Program-made: the position numbers and the translations under genes
Part shown: piece by piece, positions 34,496-44,100 of the stretch
Position numbering within the stretch: position 1 is the first letter of the stretch
Layout of the letters: every line of letters begins with the position of its first letter
DNA from: Bacteroidota bacterium
Lineage (GTDB): Bacteria > Bacteroidota > Bacteroidia > NS11-12g > UBA9320
Direction of reading: 5' to 3'
DNA length: 64,000 nucleotides
Assembly: GCA_947468275.1 (NCBI GenBank)
Contig: CANIKO010000017.1
Span: 1 to 64,000, forward strand
The notes under the pieces: model-generated
What the model was told of the DNA's origin: nothing
What the model saw: only the letters and a program-made list of their open reading frames with translations
Databases searched by the model: none

Positions 34496-35734
34496 ATGAG
34501 TTTAGGAATTGGATTAGTTGAATCGTTTTCGGAGTTCAAGGAATTTAAGAACATTGACCGTGCTACCATGATTCGCGTTATGGAAGACGTATTTCGTAGT
34601 ATGTTAAAAAGACGCTATGGTGATGATAGCAATTTTGATGTAATTGTGAACGACAAAACGGGGGATGTGGAAATTTACCAACGCCGCCTTATTGTGGATG
34701 AGGGAGAAGTAGAAAACGATATTTCGGAAATATCATTGTCGGAAGCCCAAAAGATGGAGCCTGATTTTGAGTTAAATGAAGAAACTTATGAGGAAGTAAC
34801 GATGGAAGCCTTCGGTCGCAGATCTATACTTGCGGCTCGTCAAACCTTGATTTCAAGAATTCTTGAACTTGAGAAAGACGAAGTTTATAAAAAGTATAAA
34901 GATCGTGTAGGTGAAATTGTTACCGGAGAAGTTTACCAAATTTGGAAGAAGGAATTGATGGTATTAGATGATGAGGGGAATGAATTGATTTTACCAAAAG
35001 GTGAAATGATACCTCGTGACTTTTATAAAAAAGGAGATACGCTTAAAGCAATTGTTTTACGTGTAGAAATGAATAATGCATTACCAAAAATAGTTTTATC
35101 ACGCACAGCCCCTATTTTCCTCGAAAGATTATTTGAATTGGAAGTGCCTGAAATATTAGATGGTTTAATTACTATTAAAAAAGTGGTACGTGAACCAGGA
35201 GAACGAGCCAAAGTTGCTGTAGAAAGTTACGATGATAGAATTGATCCGGTGGGTGCATGTGTGGGTATGAAGGGTTCAAGAATTCATGGTATAGTGAGAG
35301 AATTGCGCAATGAAAATATTGATGTAATAAATTACACAACCAACACTCAATTGTTTATAACAAGGGCTTTAAACCCTGCAAAAGTATCTTCGATTAACAT
35401 TGATGAAACTACCAAGCGTGTAGCAGTTTACTTGCCATCAGATCAGGTTTCATTAGCCATAGGAAAAGGTGGTTTTAATATAAAACTAGCAGGTAAACTT
35501 GCCGGATACGAAATAGATGTTTATCGTGAAGATTCAGAAGATGAATACGATGTGGATCTTGAAGAATTTAACGATGAAATAGATGAATGGATAATTGAAG
35601 AATTAAAAGCAATTGGGTTAGATACAGCCAAGAGTGTTTTATCAACTTCAAACGAAGATTTGGTGCGTAGAACTGAACTGGAAGAAGAAACAATAGTTGA
35701 AATTAAGAAAATATTGGAAGCTGAGTTTAGTTAA
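34496..35734 (+). CDS. nusA: Transcription termination/antitermination protein NusA
   Basis: The 412-residue protein has the N-terminal RNAP-binding domain (1-130), an S1 domain that starts near GEIVTGEVYQIWKKE, and tandem KH domains (VGACVGMKGSRIHGIVREL; SLAIGKGGFNIKLAGKLAG). A short acidic C-terminal region ends in a helical repeat (TAKSVLSTSNEDLVRRTELEE). It lacks the two full acidic repeats of E. coli NusA, as is usual in this phylum. NusA slows RNA polymerase and promotes or blocks termination; the leader hairpin upstream of rimP may be its own target. Confidence 0.96.
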   Translation: MSLGIGLVESFSEFKEFKNIDRATMIRVMEDVFRSMLKRRYGDDSNFDVIVNDKTGDVEIYQRRLIVDEGEVENDISEISLSEAQKMEPDFELNEETYEEVTMEAFGRRSILAARQTLISRILELEKDEVYKKYKDRVGEIVTGEVYQIWKKELMVLDDEGNELILPKGEMIPRDFYKKGDTLKAIVLRVEMNNALPKIVLSRTAPIFLERLFELEVPEILDGLITIKKVVREPGERAKVAVESYDDRIDPVGACVGMKGSRIHGIVRELRNENIDVINYTTNTQLFITRALNPAKVSSINIDETTKRVAVYLPSDQVSLAIGKGGFNIKLAGKLAGYEIDVYREDSEDEYDVDLEEFNDEIDEWIIEELKAIGLDTAKSVLSTSNEDLVRRTELEEETIVEIKKILEAEFS

Positions 35735-35735
35735 G

Positions 35736-35806
35736 GGTTATTAAGTTATTTAGTTAATTAAAAACAATGAAATACCATTAACTCAATAACCAATAACTTA
35801 ATAACC
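35736..35806. repeat. Inverted repeat in the nusA-infB spacer
   Basis: GGTTATTAAGTTATT at 35736-35750 is the exact reverse complement of 35792-35806. The right arm also contains two near-direct copies of AACTYAATAACC. The stem would form in the operon mRNA. It may reduce read-through to infB or be a small repetitive element. Confidence 0.6.
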
Positions 35807-35839
35807 AAAATAGAATCATGAACACGAATAAATTAAACT

Positions 35840-35874
35840 GAAGGACTATGGCCATATAGGGAAATGCGTCCTTC
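35840..35874 (+). promoter_or_regulatory. Second stem-loop in the infB leader
   Basis: GAAGGAC (35840-35846) pairs with GTCCTTC (35868-35874), enclosing the small palindrome ATGGCCAT. It lies 45 bases before the infB ATG. The whole 185-base spacer is much longer than the other gaps in the operon. Confidence 0.4.
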
Positions 35875-35919
35875 TGTAAGTTTTTAAATTAGGAATATTA
35901 AAAAGGGACAGAACAGAAG

Positions 35920-38805
35920 ATGCCAGAAGAAAAATCATACAGGTTAGCCAAAGTAGCTGGAGAGCTTGGGGTAGGTGTACATACAATAGTAGAACACTTG
36001 CAAAAGAAAGGTGTGAAGTTGGAAGACACCAAACCCAATGCAAAAATTGACCAGGCTGCATACCAAATCCTTCTGCAGGATTTCCAATCTGATAAAAAAA
36101 CAAAAGATCAGTCGAAAACCATCGAGGTTCAGATGAAGCGCGACAGGGAACAACATATTGAAAATGTTCCTGCAAAACTGAAACCTTCGGCTGATGATGC
36201 AGAAGAAGATACTTTTTTTGTAAAAGATCTGGGTTCTACCAAAAAACCAATTTCAAGTAAGGAAGAAAAACCGCACGAGGTTATAGAAGAAAAACCCGCT
36301 GAACCAATAACAGAAAGACCAAAAGTAGAAGGTCTAAAAATATTGGGTAAGATTGATTTATCTAAAAAATCAAAACCGGCAGAACCAGTTGCAATCAAGG
36401 AAGAAAAACCTGAGATTATAGTTGAAGAAAAACCAATCGTTAAGGTTGAAGAAAAGCCTGAAATAATTACTGAAGTTGTAGCCGAAGAAATTCAAGTTGT
36501 AGTAGAGCCACCAATAATTAACGAATTAAAGCCGAAGGTTGAAGAGATTGTTATTGAGGAAGTTGTCCTAGAAAAAATTGAACCAAAATTAGAACCAAAA
36601 TCAGAACCAATTGTTGAAATCATCGATGAATTAGATGACGAAGATAAGGTTATAAAAGCAAATGCCCCTAAGTTAAAAGGACTGTCTGTAATGGGCAAAA
36701 TTGTGATACCCGATCCTATTGTTAGGAAAAAGGTAATTAACGAAGATGCTCAAAAGAAAAAACGCAAACGGAAATTAACTGCAGAAAAGATTGATACCAA
36801 AGCGGTTGGAAATCAGTTTGTAAAAAAACCTGAACTTAAACCTGACTTTAAACCAGCGGCCCCAGGTACTCGCGCTAAAAAAGATGAAGTAAGCGGCAAA
36901 CAGGTTCAGGAGCAAATGAAACAAACCTTTGCTAAAATTGGTACTCAAAAAAGCAATTCGCAAGGTGGAAAAATAAGACAAAAAGCGCGAAAAGATCGTA
37001 AATCCAAGTTCCTTGCACATCAGGAACAGCAGGAAATAAGACGCGAAATTCAAAGTAAAACTATTCAGGTTACTGAATATGTTACTGCAAATGAATTAGC
37101 ATCCTTAATGAATGTGAAAGTGAATGATATCATCACCACTTGTTTTTCATTGGGTATGATGATTTCTATAAATCAGCGATTGGATGGAGAAATTATAAAC
37201 TTATTAGCAGAAAATTTTGGCTATGAAGTAGAATTTGTTTCAGCCGATGTCCAAGAAGATATTGTTGAAGAAATCGATGATCCGAAAGATCTTTTGGAAC
37301 GACCTCCAATTGTAACTATAATGGGTCACGTGGATCATGGAAAAACATCTTTATTGGATTACATACGTAGTACCAATGTGATAGCAGGTGAAGCCGGTGG
37401 CATAACACAGCACGTTGCTGCATATGAGGTAACAATGGCCGATGGAAAGAACATAACATTTGTAGATACCCCCGGTCACGAAGCCTTTACAGCAATGCGT
37501 GCAAGGGGAGCAAAAACTACCGATATCGTAATCGTTGTAATTGCAGCTGATGATAGTGTAATGCCTCAAACAAAGGAGGCCATTGCGCATGCTCAGGCGG
37601 CTCAAGTTCCAATTATATTTGCTTATAATAAAATTGATAAAGATGGCGCAAATGCTGATAAAATTAGAGAGCAATTATCAGCCATGAGCATTTTGGTTGA
37701 AGAATGGGGTGGTAAATATCAAAGTCAAGAAATTTCGGCCAAAAAAGGAATTAATATTGATAAACTTCTCGAAAAAGTAATACTAGAATCGGAATTACTT
37801 GAATTAAAGGCCAATCCTAATAAACGCGCCAAAGGAACAGTAATGGAAACTCATCTTGACAAAGGTAAAGGTGTTGTCGCAACACTTTTAGTACAAGAGG
37901 GAACTCTAAAAGTTGGTGATTTTGTGTTAGGAGGAAGTCATTATGGTAGAGTTAGAGCTTTACTGAATGAAAGAGGACAGCGAATAACGAGTGCAGGTCC
38001 ATCCACGCCGGTTAGTGTTCTTGGTTTTCAGGGAGCACCGCAAGCAGGAGACATTTTCAATGTATTTGAAGAAGAACAAAGTGCTAAAGACATTGCCAAC
38101 AAACGCACTCAACTTCAGCGTGAACAAGGTATCAGAGCATCTAAGCATATAACTTTAGAAGAAATAGGACGCCGTTTGGCAGTAGGTTCTTTCAAAGAAT
38201 TGAAGCTGATAGTAAAAGGCGATGTGGACGGATCAGTAGAAGCCTTGAGCGATTCGTTATTGAAATTGTCGAAAGATGAAGTACAGGTAAGTGTAATTCA
38301 TAAAGGAGTTGGGCAAATTACAGAATCTGATGTATTGTTAGCTTCGGCTTCCGATGCAATTATAATTGGATTCCAAGTAAGGCCGGCGCAAAGTGCCAAA
38401 AAATTAGCCGAGGATGAGGAAATAGAAATCAAGACCTATTCGGTAATTTACCATGCTATTGAAGAAATCAAAGCGGCCATTGAAGGTATGCTTGCACCTG
38501 AATTTGTAGAAGAAATTACTGCCAATATTGAAGTTCGTGATGTGTTTAAAATAACTAAAGTAGGAACAGTAGCAGGGGCTTACGTACTTGATGGAAAAGT
38601 AGAAAGAAGCAATAAAGTAAGGATTATTCGTGATGGTGTTGTTGTTCATGAAGGTGACATTGACACTTTGAAACGTTTTAAAGACGATATGAAAGAGGTT
38701 ACTAAAGGTTACGAATGTGGAGTTCAGATTAAAAATTATAACGACCTCAGAATTGGTGATATTTTAGAAACCTTTAAGAAGGTAGAAGTTAAACGAAAAG
38801 GGTAA
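35920..38805 (+). CDS. infB: Translation initiation factor IF-2
   Basis: IF-2 is the GTPase that brings initiator tRNA to the 30S subunit. The 961-residue protein has an IF2 N-terminal domain ([20 protein letters not shown]), then a very long Glu/Lys/Pro-rich linker (about 60-400), a second N domain near 385 and the G domain with G1 GHVDHGKT at 469-476, G3 DTPGHEA and G4 NKID. Two C-terminal beta-barrel domains follow. The linker carries several EEKP repeats, low complexity but usual for the family. It is last in the rimP operon. Confidence 0.96.
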   Translation: MPEEKSYRLAKVAGELGVGVHTIVEHLQKKGVKLEDTKPNAKIDQAAYQILLQDFQSDKKTKDQSKTIEVQMKRDREQHIENVPAKLKPSADDAEEDTFFVKDLGSTKKPISSKEEKPHEVIEEKPAEPITERPKVEGLKILGKIDLSKKSKPAEPVAIKEEKPEIIVEEKPIVKVEEKPEIITEVVAEEIQVVVEPPIINELKPKVEEIVIEEVVLEKIEPKLEPKSEPIVEIIDELDDEDKVIKANAPKLKGLSVMGKIVIPDPIVRKKVINEDAQKKKRKRKLTAEKIDTKAVGNQFVKKPELKPDFKPAAPGTRAKKDEVSGKQVQEQMKQTFAKIGTQKSNSQGGKIRQKARKDRKSKFLAHQEQQEIRREIQSKTIQVTEYVTANELASLMNVKVNDIITTCFSLGMMISINQRLDGEIINLLAENFGYEVEFVSADVQEDIVEEIDDPKDLLERPPIVTIMGHVDHGKTSLLDYIRSTNVIAGEAGGITQHVAAYEVTMADGKNITFVDTPGHEAFTAMRARGAKTTDIVIVVIAADDSVMPQTKEAIAHAQAAQVPIIFAYNKIDKDGANADKIREQLSAMSILVEEWGGKYQSQEISAKKGINIDKLLEKVILESELLELKANPNKRAKGTVMETHLDKGKGVVATLLVQEGTLKVGDFVLGGSHYGRVRALLNERGQRITSAGPSTPVSVLGFQGAPQAGDIFNVFEEEQSAKDIANKRTQLQREQGIRASKHITLEEIGRRLAVGSFKELKLIVKGDVDGSVEALSDSLLKLSKDEVQVSVIHKGVGQITESDVLLASASDAIIIGFQVRPAQSAKKLAEDEEIEIKTYSVIYHAIEEIKAAIEGMLAPEFVEEITANIEVRDVFKITKVGTVAGAYVLDGKVERSNKVRIIRDGVVVHEGDIDTLKRFKDDMKEVTKGYECGVQIKNYNDLRIGDILETFKKVEVKRKG

Positions 38806-38988
38806 TTTTTTTTTAAAAAAGCAATTTTCAATTAGCTAAAAGCAAGGGGCAAAGCTAAAATAGCTTCTTAAATTTAATGACTTTTGAATTTGTATTTTTT
38901 TGCATTTTCTTTTTTTGATAAATTTCACTACACTATTCTGTAATTCAATAACTCACCACCCAAATAAGCAATAATCATCGCAGCTAAA

Positions 38989-40020
38989 ATCGACATACGA
39001 ACCCTATCATCAGAGCAACTTCAAAAAGAAATAATTTCTTTGGGAGAGCCTGTTTTTAAAGCTAAACAAATATTTGAATGGCTTTGGAAAAAAAGTGCTT
39101 TCAGTTTTGAGGAGATGACCAATCTTTCAAAACCATTGCGTGAAAAGCTTATAGAAAAATTTGAAATAAAAGCTGTAAAAATATTAACCCAACAAAAAAG
39201 TAAAGACGGTACAATAAAATTAGCCTTTAAGCTTTGGGATGATAATATTATAGAAGGAGTGCTGATACCCACTGCTACCAGAATGACAGCCTGCGTAAGT
39301 AGTCAAGTGGGGTGTAGCCTAAGTTGTAAATTTTGCGCTACGGGTTTTTTAGAAAGACAACGAAATCTTGACCCCGCTGAAATTTATGATCAGGTAGTAT
39401 TAATAGGGCAGTTGGCAATAAAAAACTATAATATCCCTTTAAGTAATATTGTCTTTATGGGAATGGGCGAACCTTTACTTAATTATGCCAATGTAATGAA
39501 GGGTATAGAATATATTACAAAACCCGAAGGCTTGGGAATGAGTCCGCAACGAATAACAGTGAGCACTGCTGGAGTAACCAAAATGATAAAACGATTGGGC
39601 GATGAAAATGTAAAATTTAATTTAGCCCTATCACTGCATGCTGCAAATAACGAACGCCGCAGTTCAATAATGCCTATAAATGATACCAATAATTTAGAAA
39701 TGCTGGTGGAAGCTTTAAATTATTTTCATGATAAAACAGGTACACGGGTAACGCTTGAATATTGCGTAATAAATGATACCAACGACCATGAAGAAGAAGC
39801 CATGGAACTGGCCCAATTTGCCAAAAAGGTAAAATGCAAAATCAATCTTATTGAATATAACCCAATACAAATGGCAGATTTTAAAGCATCCTCTGCCGAA
39901 AAGATTGAAAAATTTGCTAAAATATTGGAACAGCAAAAGCTAATTGTAAATATTCGCCGCAGCCGTGGCAAGGATATAGATGCAGCTTGCGGGCAATTGG
40001 CTAATAAAGAAAAGGTATGA
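38989..40020 (+). CDS. rlmN: Dual-specificity rRNA/tRNA m2A methyltransferase RlmN (non-AUG start)
   Basis: A radical-SAM enzyme that methylates A2503 of 23S rRNA and A37 of some tRNAs. The cluster motif C-x3-C-x2-C is in GCSLSCKFCATGF, and the C-terminal segment RRSRGKDIDAACGQL holds the second catalytic Cys. The first standard start (TTG 39040) would begin at LGEPVFKAKQIFEWLWKK. The preceding 17 codons, from ATC at 38989 (DIRTLSSEQLQKEIIS), clearly match the family N terminus, and an in-frame TAA lies eight codons further up. So translation seems to begin at a non-AUG codon such as ATC 38989. Infrequent-start or sequencing error should be considered. Confidence 0.9.
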   Translation: MDIRTLSSEQLQKEIISLGEPVFKAKQIFEWLWKKSAFSFEEMTNLSKPLREKLIEKFEIKAVKILTQQKSKDGTIKLAFKLWDDNIIEGVLIPTATRMTACVSSQVGCSLSCKFCATGFLERQRNLDPAEIYDQVVLIGQLAIKNYNIPLSNIVFMGMGEPLLNYANVMKGIEYITKPEGLGMSPQRITVSTAGVTKMIKRLGDENVKFNLALSLHAANNERRSSIMPINDTNNLEMLVEALNYFHDKTGTRVTLEYCVINDTNDHEEEAMELAQFAKKVKCKINLIEYNPIQMADFKASSAEKIEKFAKILEQQKLIVNIRRSRGKDIDAACGQLANKEKV

Positions 40021-40083
40021 GAAAAAAATAAGAATCGTGAGTTTTAAACGCCTTATATCAAATTAATTTAAACTTAACCCTCC

Positions 40084-40971
40084 ATGACCAGTCGCTTATT
40101 ATACTACCTCTTTATAAAGCCACTCACTTATTTGCCATTAGGTATACTTTATGGGATTTCAGATTTTTTATATTTAGTGCTTTATAAATTAGTAAAATAT
40201 CGCCAAAAGGTAGTTAGAGCGAATTTGGTGAATTCGTTTCCTGAAAAATCAAAGGCTGAAATTGATTCAATAGAACAGGCCTTTTACAGCCATTTTTTTG
40301 ATTTAATCGTTGAAAGTGTAAGGTTGTTCGGTAGCTCAGAAGCTGAATTGAAAATGCGCAATAAAATTATGAATCCAGAGGTTATGAATGCATTATTTGA
40401 TGAAGGGAAAAGCATAATATTAGTTGGTGGACACTATAATAATTGGGAAACTGGCGCTGCAATATTAAGTGCCCAGGTTAAGCATCATATTGTTGGTATT
40501 TATGCTCCATTAAGTAATCAATTTTTTAATACTGAGATTTTGAAAAGCCGTGAAAGGTTTGGAATGGAAATGTTATCAAAAAAAATAGTAAAAGCCGGTT
40601 TTGAGCATAATAAAGAAAAACTTACTGCCACTATTTTTGCCACCGACCAATCGCCAACCTATAGCAAAAGTGTGCATTGGACTATGTTTTTAAATCAACC
40701 AACGGCGGTGCTTGTAGGTTCTGAAGTTTTTGCGAAGGAATATGATTATCCAGTAGTTTTTATGTATGTAACCAAAGTGAAACGTGGCTACTATGAAATG
40801 GAGGCAAAGCTATTGGAGAAAAATCCTACCCAAACTCACGCAGGTGAAATTACTGAAAAGCACACTCGTTGGCTGGAACAGATGATACAAGAAACCCCGC
40901 AATATTGGCTTTGGACGCACAAGCGTTGGAAACGTAAAATGAAAGACGGGGATGAATTCTATAAGTCTTAA
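40084..40971 (+). CDS. LpxL/HtrB-type lysophospholipid (lipid A) acyltransferase
   Basis: A 295-residue enzyme with an N-terminal membrane anchor and the Hx4-5E catalytic motif GGHYNNWE near residue 120, followed by TDQSP and the C-terminal WLWTHKRWKRK typical of late acyltransferases. These enzymes add secondary acyl chains to lipid A precursors at the inner membrane. Bacteroidota commonly carry one or a few such genes, and lipid A versus other acceptors (for instance ornithine lipid) cannot be distinguished by eye. Follows rlmN after a 63-base gap. Confidence 0.88.
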   Translation: MTSRLLYYLFIKPLTYLPLGILYGISDFLYLVLYKLVKYRQKVVRANLVNSFPEKSKAEIDSIEQAFYSHFFDLIVESVRLFGSSEAELKMRNKIMNPEVMNALFDEGKSIILVGGHYNNWETGAAILSAQVKHHIVGIYAPLSNQFFNTEILKSRERFGMEMLSKKIVKAGFEHNKEKLTATIFATDQSPTYSKSVHWTMFLNQPTAVLVGSEVFAKEYDYPVVFMYVTKVKRGYYEMEAKLLEKNPTQTHAGEITEKHTRWLEQMIQETPQYWLWTHKRWKRKMKDGDEFYKS

Positions 40972-41064
40972 AAAATATTTTGTTTAGCTATTTTTAGTTG
41001 AAATTTATTTTTTAAAATAGGAGCTTAAAATTCAAAAATCCGAAAAAAATCAAATTTTAGCTTT

Positions 41065-41072
41065 TACCTTTG
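41065..41072 (+). promoter_or_regulatory. Predicted -7 element upstream of the TPR-CHAT gene
   Basis: TACCTTTG is a perfect -7 match, 53 bases before the start codon. No exact TTTG is found at the expected -33 distance. It sits directly before the inverted repeat at 41073-41110. Confidence 0.45.
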
Positions 41073-41110
41073 ATAGTTAATTAGCATCAATGTGCTGATT
41101 TTTTAACTAT
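41073..41110 (+). other. Stem-loop in the leader of the TPR-CHAT gene
   Basis: ATAGTTAA (41073-41080) pairs with TTAACTAT (41103-41110). An inner pair TTAGCA/TGCTGA extends the structure. It would form near the 5' end of the mRNA. It could stabilise the transcript or bind a regulator. Confidence 0.5.
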
Positions 41111-41125
41111 AATCTAGACTAAAGT

Positions 41126-44100
41126 ATGAAAATTATATTAAAGGGTTGCCTAGTAATTCTGTTATATGCAGGATTGATAATATCGGTAAATGCTCAAAAT
41201 TTCAAACCTTCTAATTTCGTATTAATCCAAAAGGCCGACAGTTTGGTCGCAATTTATGAACTTACTTCTGATACCGTCAGTCGTGATGCGGCCTTAAATA
41301 TTTATCTAGATATGGTTAAGGATGAAAAAAGAGAAGTTCGTCCTGATACCGCAACTCTTATTCATTGCGAATTTAAGATAGGTTATATAGATATGAAATG
41401 GGGTGAATATAAATGGGGAATGGAAGCTTTTGAGCGAATGCTGAAGTATGTGAAAAGACCTGCCGATCAAGAAATTATAAGTAAAGCTATGCCTTATTTA
41501 GGCTATTGTTATCGAGAAACACGATTGGAAAATTTCACCTTCGACTTACCTGAATTTGACAAAACAGAACGTCTTGAATTTTATTTTCCGATTAGTAATG
41601 TTTTTCCAAAAAACAATGACACAATTATAGTTAAAATAAATTTTGGAACTTATGACGGTATTGGCCTTGGAACCATCGGAACAGTGCGAGGGGTGAAAAC
41701 TGATTTAGTAAGCGGTCATAATAATATAATTCTAGGTAATTGTGAAGTTACAGATATAGCCGAAAGTCAGGCTATACTAAAGATTTATGATTTTCAGGGT
41801 AAAGATTCTCTTCACCTTATTTATAAGGATGACATGGTAAAATTACCTATTCAGTTTCCTAAGAGATTTCATGATTTGGTTACCAATTGCCTTACTTATA
41901 ATATTGGTTTTTACAATATTGACGGATATGATTTTTATGATTATCGCCAATGGTATATGCATGGAAGCGATTCCATATTTGATGATATTGTATTGGCTAT
42001 GGAATATGATATTCATAAAGGGTACGATAAATTTAAGGAAAGTGAAATTGAAGTTTTAAGGAAAGTATGCAAATCGGGCCGGTTTAAAGACAAAACCCTA
42101 TTAGAAGCTTTAAAAATTTCAACTAGAAAAGATATTAATGATTTTTTGAATTATGCGTCATTTTATGCCTCATCATTTTATGGACGGATTTCACTCATTG
42201 TTAGTTATGCTGATTGGGTGCTAGATAATACTCCAGTAAGTTATGGCGAATTTTTTGATGCAATTGAAAATGCTTCTAACGATCAGGATTTACAAGGTAT
42301 TGCAGCACTTTATAAGGAAGAGGCTATGAGGAATGATTTTTTTACTTATTTGGGCAATGATGAAGAGGCTTTAGTAGACAATAATCAGGATAACAGGGCA
42401 TTTGCGCTAAACCGAAGCCATCGCAAAGTGGCCCAATATATGAACTCGGAACAGCAGGTTGGATGGAGTTATTTTTTTAAAGCTCGAATGCATGATACTC
42501 GCCAAGAATCAGATTCGGTAATTGAAGCTTATACTCAAGGTGTTGAATACCTTAAAAAAAGCAAAGATATTAAAGGCGAAGGATACTGTATAGGTAATCT
42601 TGCCGCAAAATATTATGACCTTTTGGATTACAAAAAGGCACTGGAATACTATAAAAAAAGTTATGTATTAAAAACTAAAATCAATACCGATGACTCATCT
42701 AATTATTTTAAGGGAATAGCAATTGCACTCCATGGAATTGGAGATTCCTACTATGCATTAAATGAATTTGATTCCGCTTTGACAGTCTATATCAAGGCAA
42801 CTAATTATTATAATAGTGCAAATTCGGTTGAAGGCAGATCACGATCATTAAGTGCATATAAATACATTGCCAAAATATTAAAAAAACAAGGAAAATACCT
42901 TGAGGCATTTAAAGCATATGAAACTCAACAAAAGAAATACAATCAATTGGGAGATCAAAAAAATGTGGCTGAAACGTTTGATGATTTGGCAGATGTACTT
43001 TTCAGTTTAAATGATTATGAGAAATCTGCTGATTATTACAATAAAGCTTGCAAAATGAAATTAAGCTGGGACAATAAGGCAGGGGCCGGATATTCGATGT
43101 CTAATGTTGGTCAGGCGCTATATAATTTGGGCGAATATGACAGAGCTATTGCTGCGCATGATAGCGCAGTTAAATATAGAAATGAAGCAGGTGACCAATC
43201 GGGAGTGGCCTATTCATTGGGGCAAATTGGTTCACTATATAAAGAAAATGGTGAGTATGTAAAAGCAGCCGATTATTACGACCGAGCTTATGAAATCTAT
43301 AAAAAATTGGAAGATAAAACGAGTTTGGCAGGAATGGCTAATAAAAGAGGAGGGTTGGAACAAAAGATAATGAATTATAGTCAGGCCTATAATTACTATA
43401 AAGAAGCATTACTGCTGTATTCAGAACTCAATGATAAAATTGAACTAGGGAATATGTATTACAATATATCTGCCATTTTTTCGAAACAAAATAAATTCAC
43501 AGCAGCTCTCCTTTTCTTGGATACAGCTCTAATAATCCAAAAAGAAACTGGCGATCAAAGTGGTCAAATGTACACATTAAACTATATTGGAAATCTTACA
43601 GAAGTTCAGTTTAAGGATAATAAAAAGGCCATGGAATTCTACAAGCAATCACTTCAAATTGCGAAATCCACAGGCAGCCCATACAACATAGCAGTTTGCC
43701 AGACTTCTATAGGAAACCTTTATGCAACTATGGGTATGTATTCCAAATCCAAACCTTATTTGGATAGTTGCTACCAGATATATGTAAAAATTAAAGACCG
43801 ACTCCAACAAACCTATAGTTTAGTAAATATTGGTTATCATTATACAAGCATAGGGAACTTTGTTGAATCAGAGAAGTTTTTTAAGGAAGCATTAAAAGTA
43901 TCCGAAGAAATAAAAAATAACAGTGCCATTGCTAACTCACTTTCGGCCTTGGGAAGTATTGGAAGGGTAACAGGACAATTCCAAAAATCATTAGGTTATT
44001 TAGCTCAAAGTGCTGAATTATATAAAAAGGCTGATAATCCTTGGGGAATAGCTAGCAATTATATTGAAATGGGAAACCTTTATAACGAACAATCAAAATA

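Noticed and set aside
36129-36698. Minus-strand open frames rich in Ser and Ile inside infB
   Set aside because: They are shadows of the Glu/Lys/Pro-rich linker of IF-2 and have no start context or known motif.
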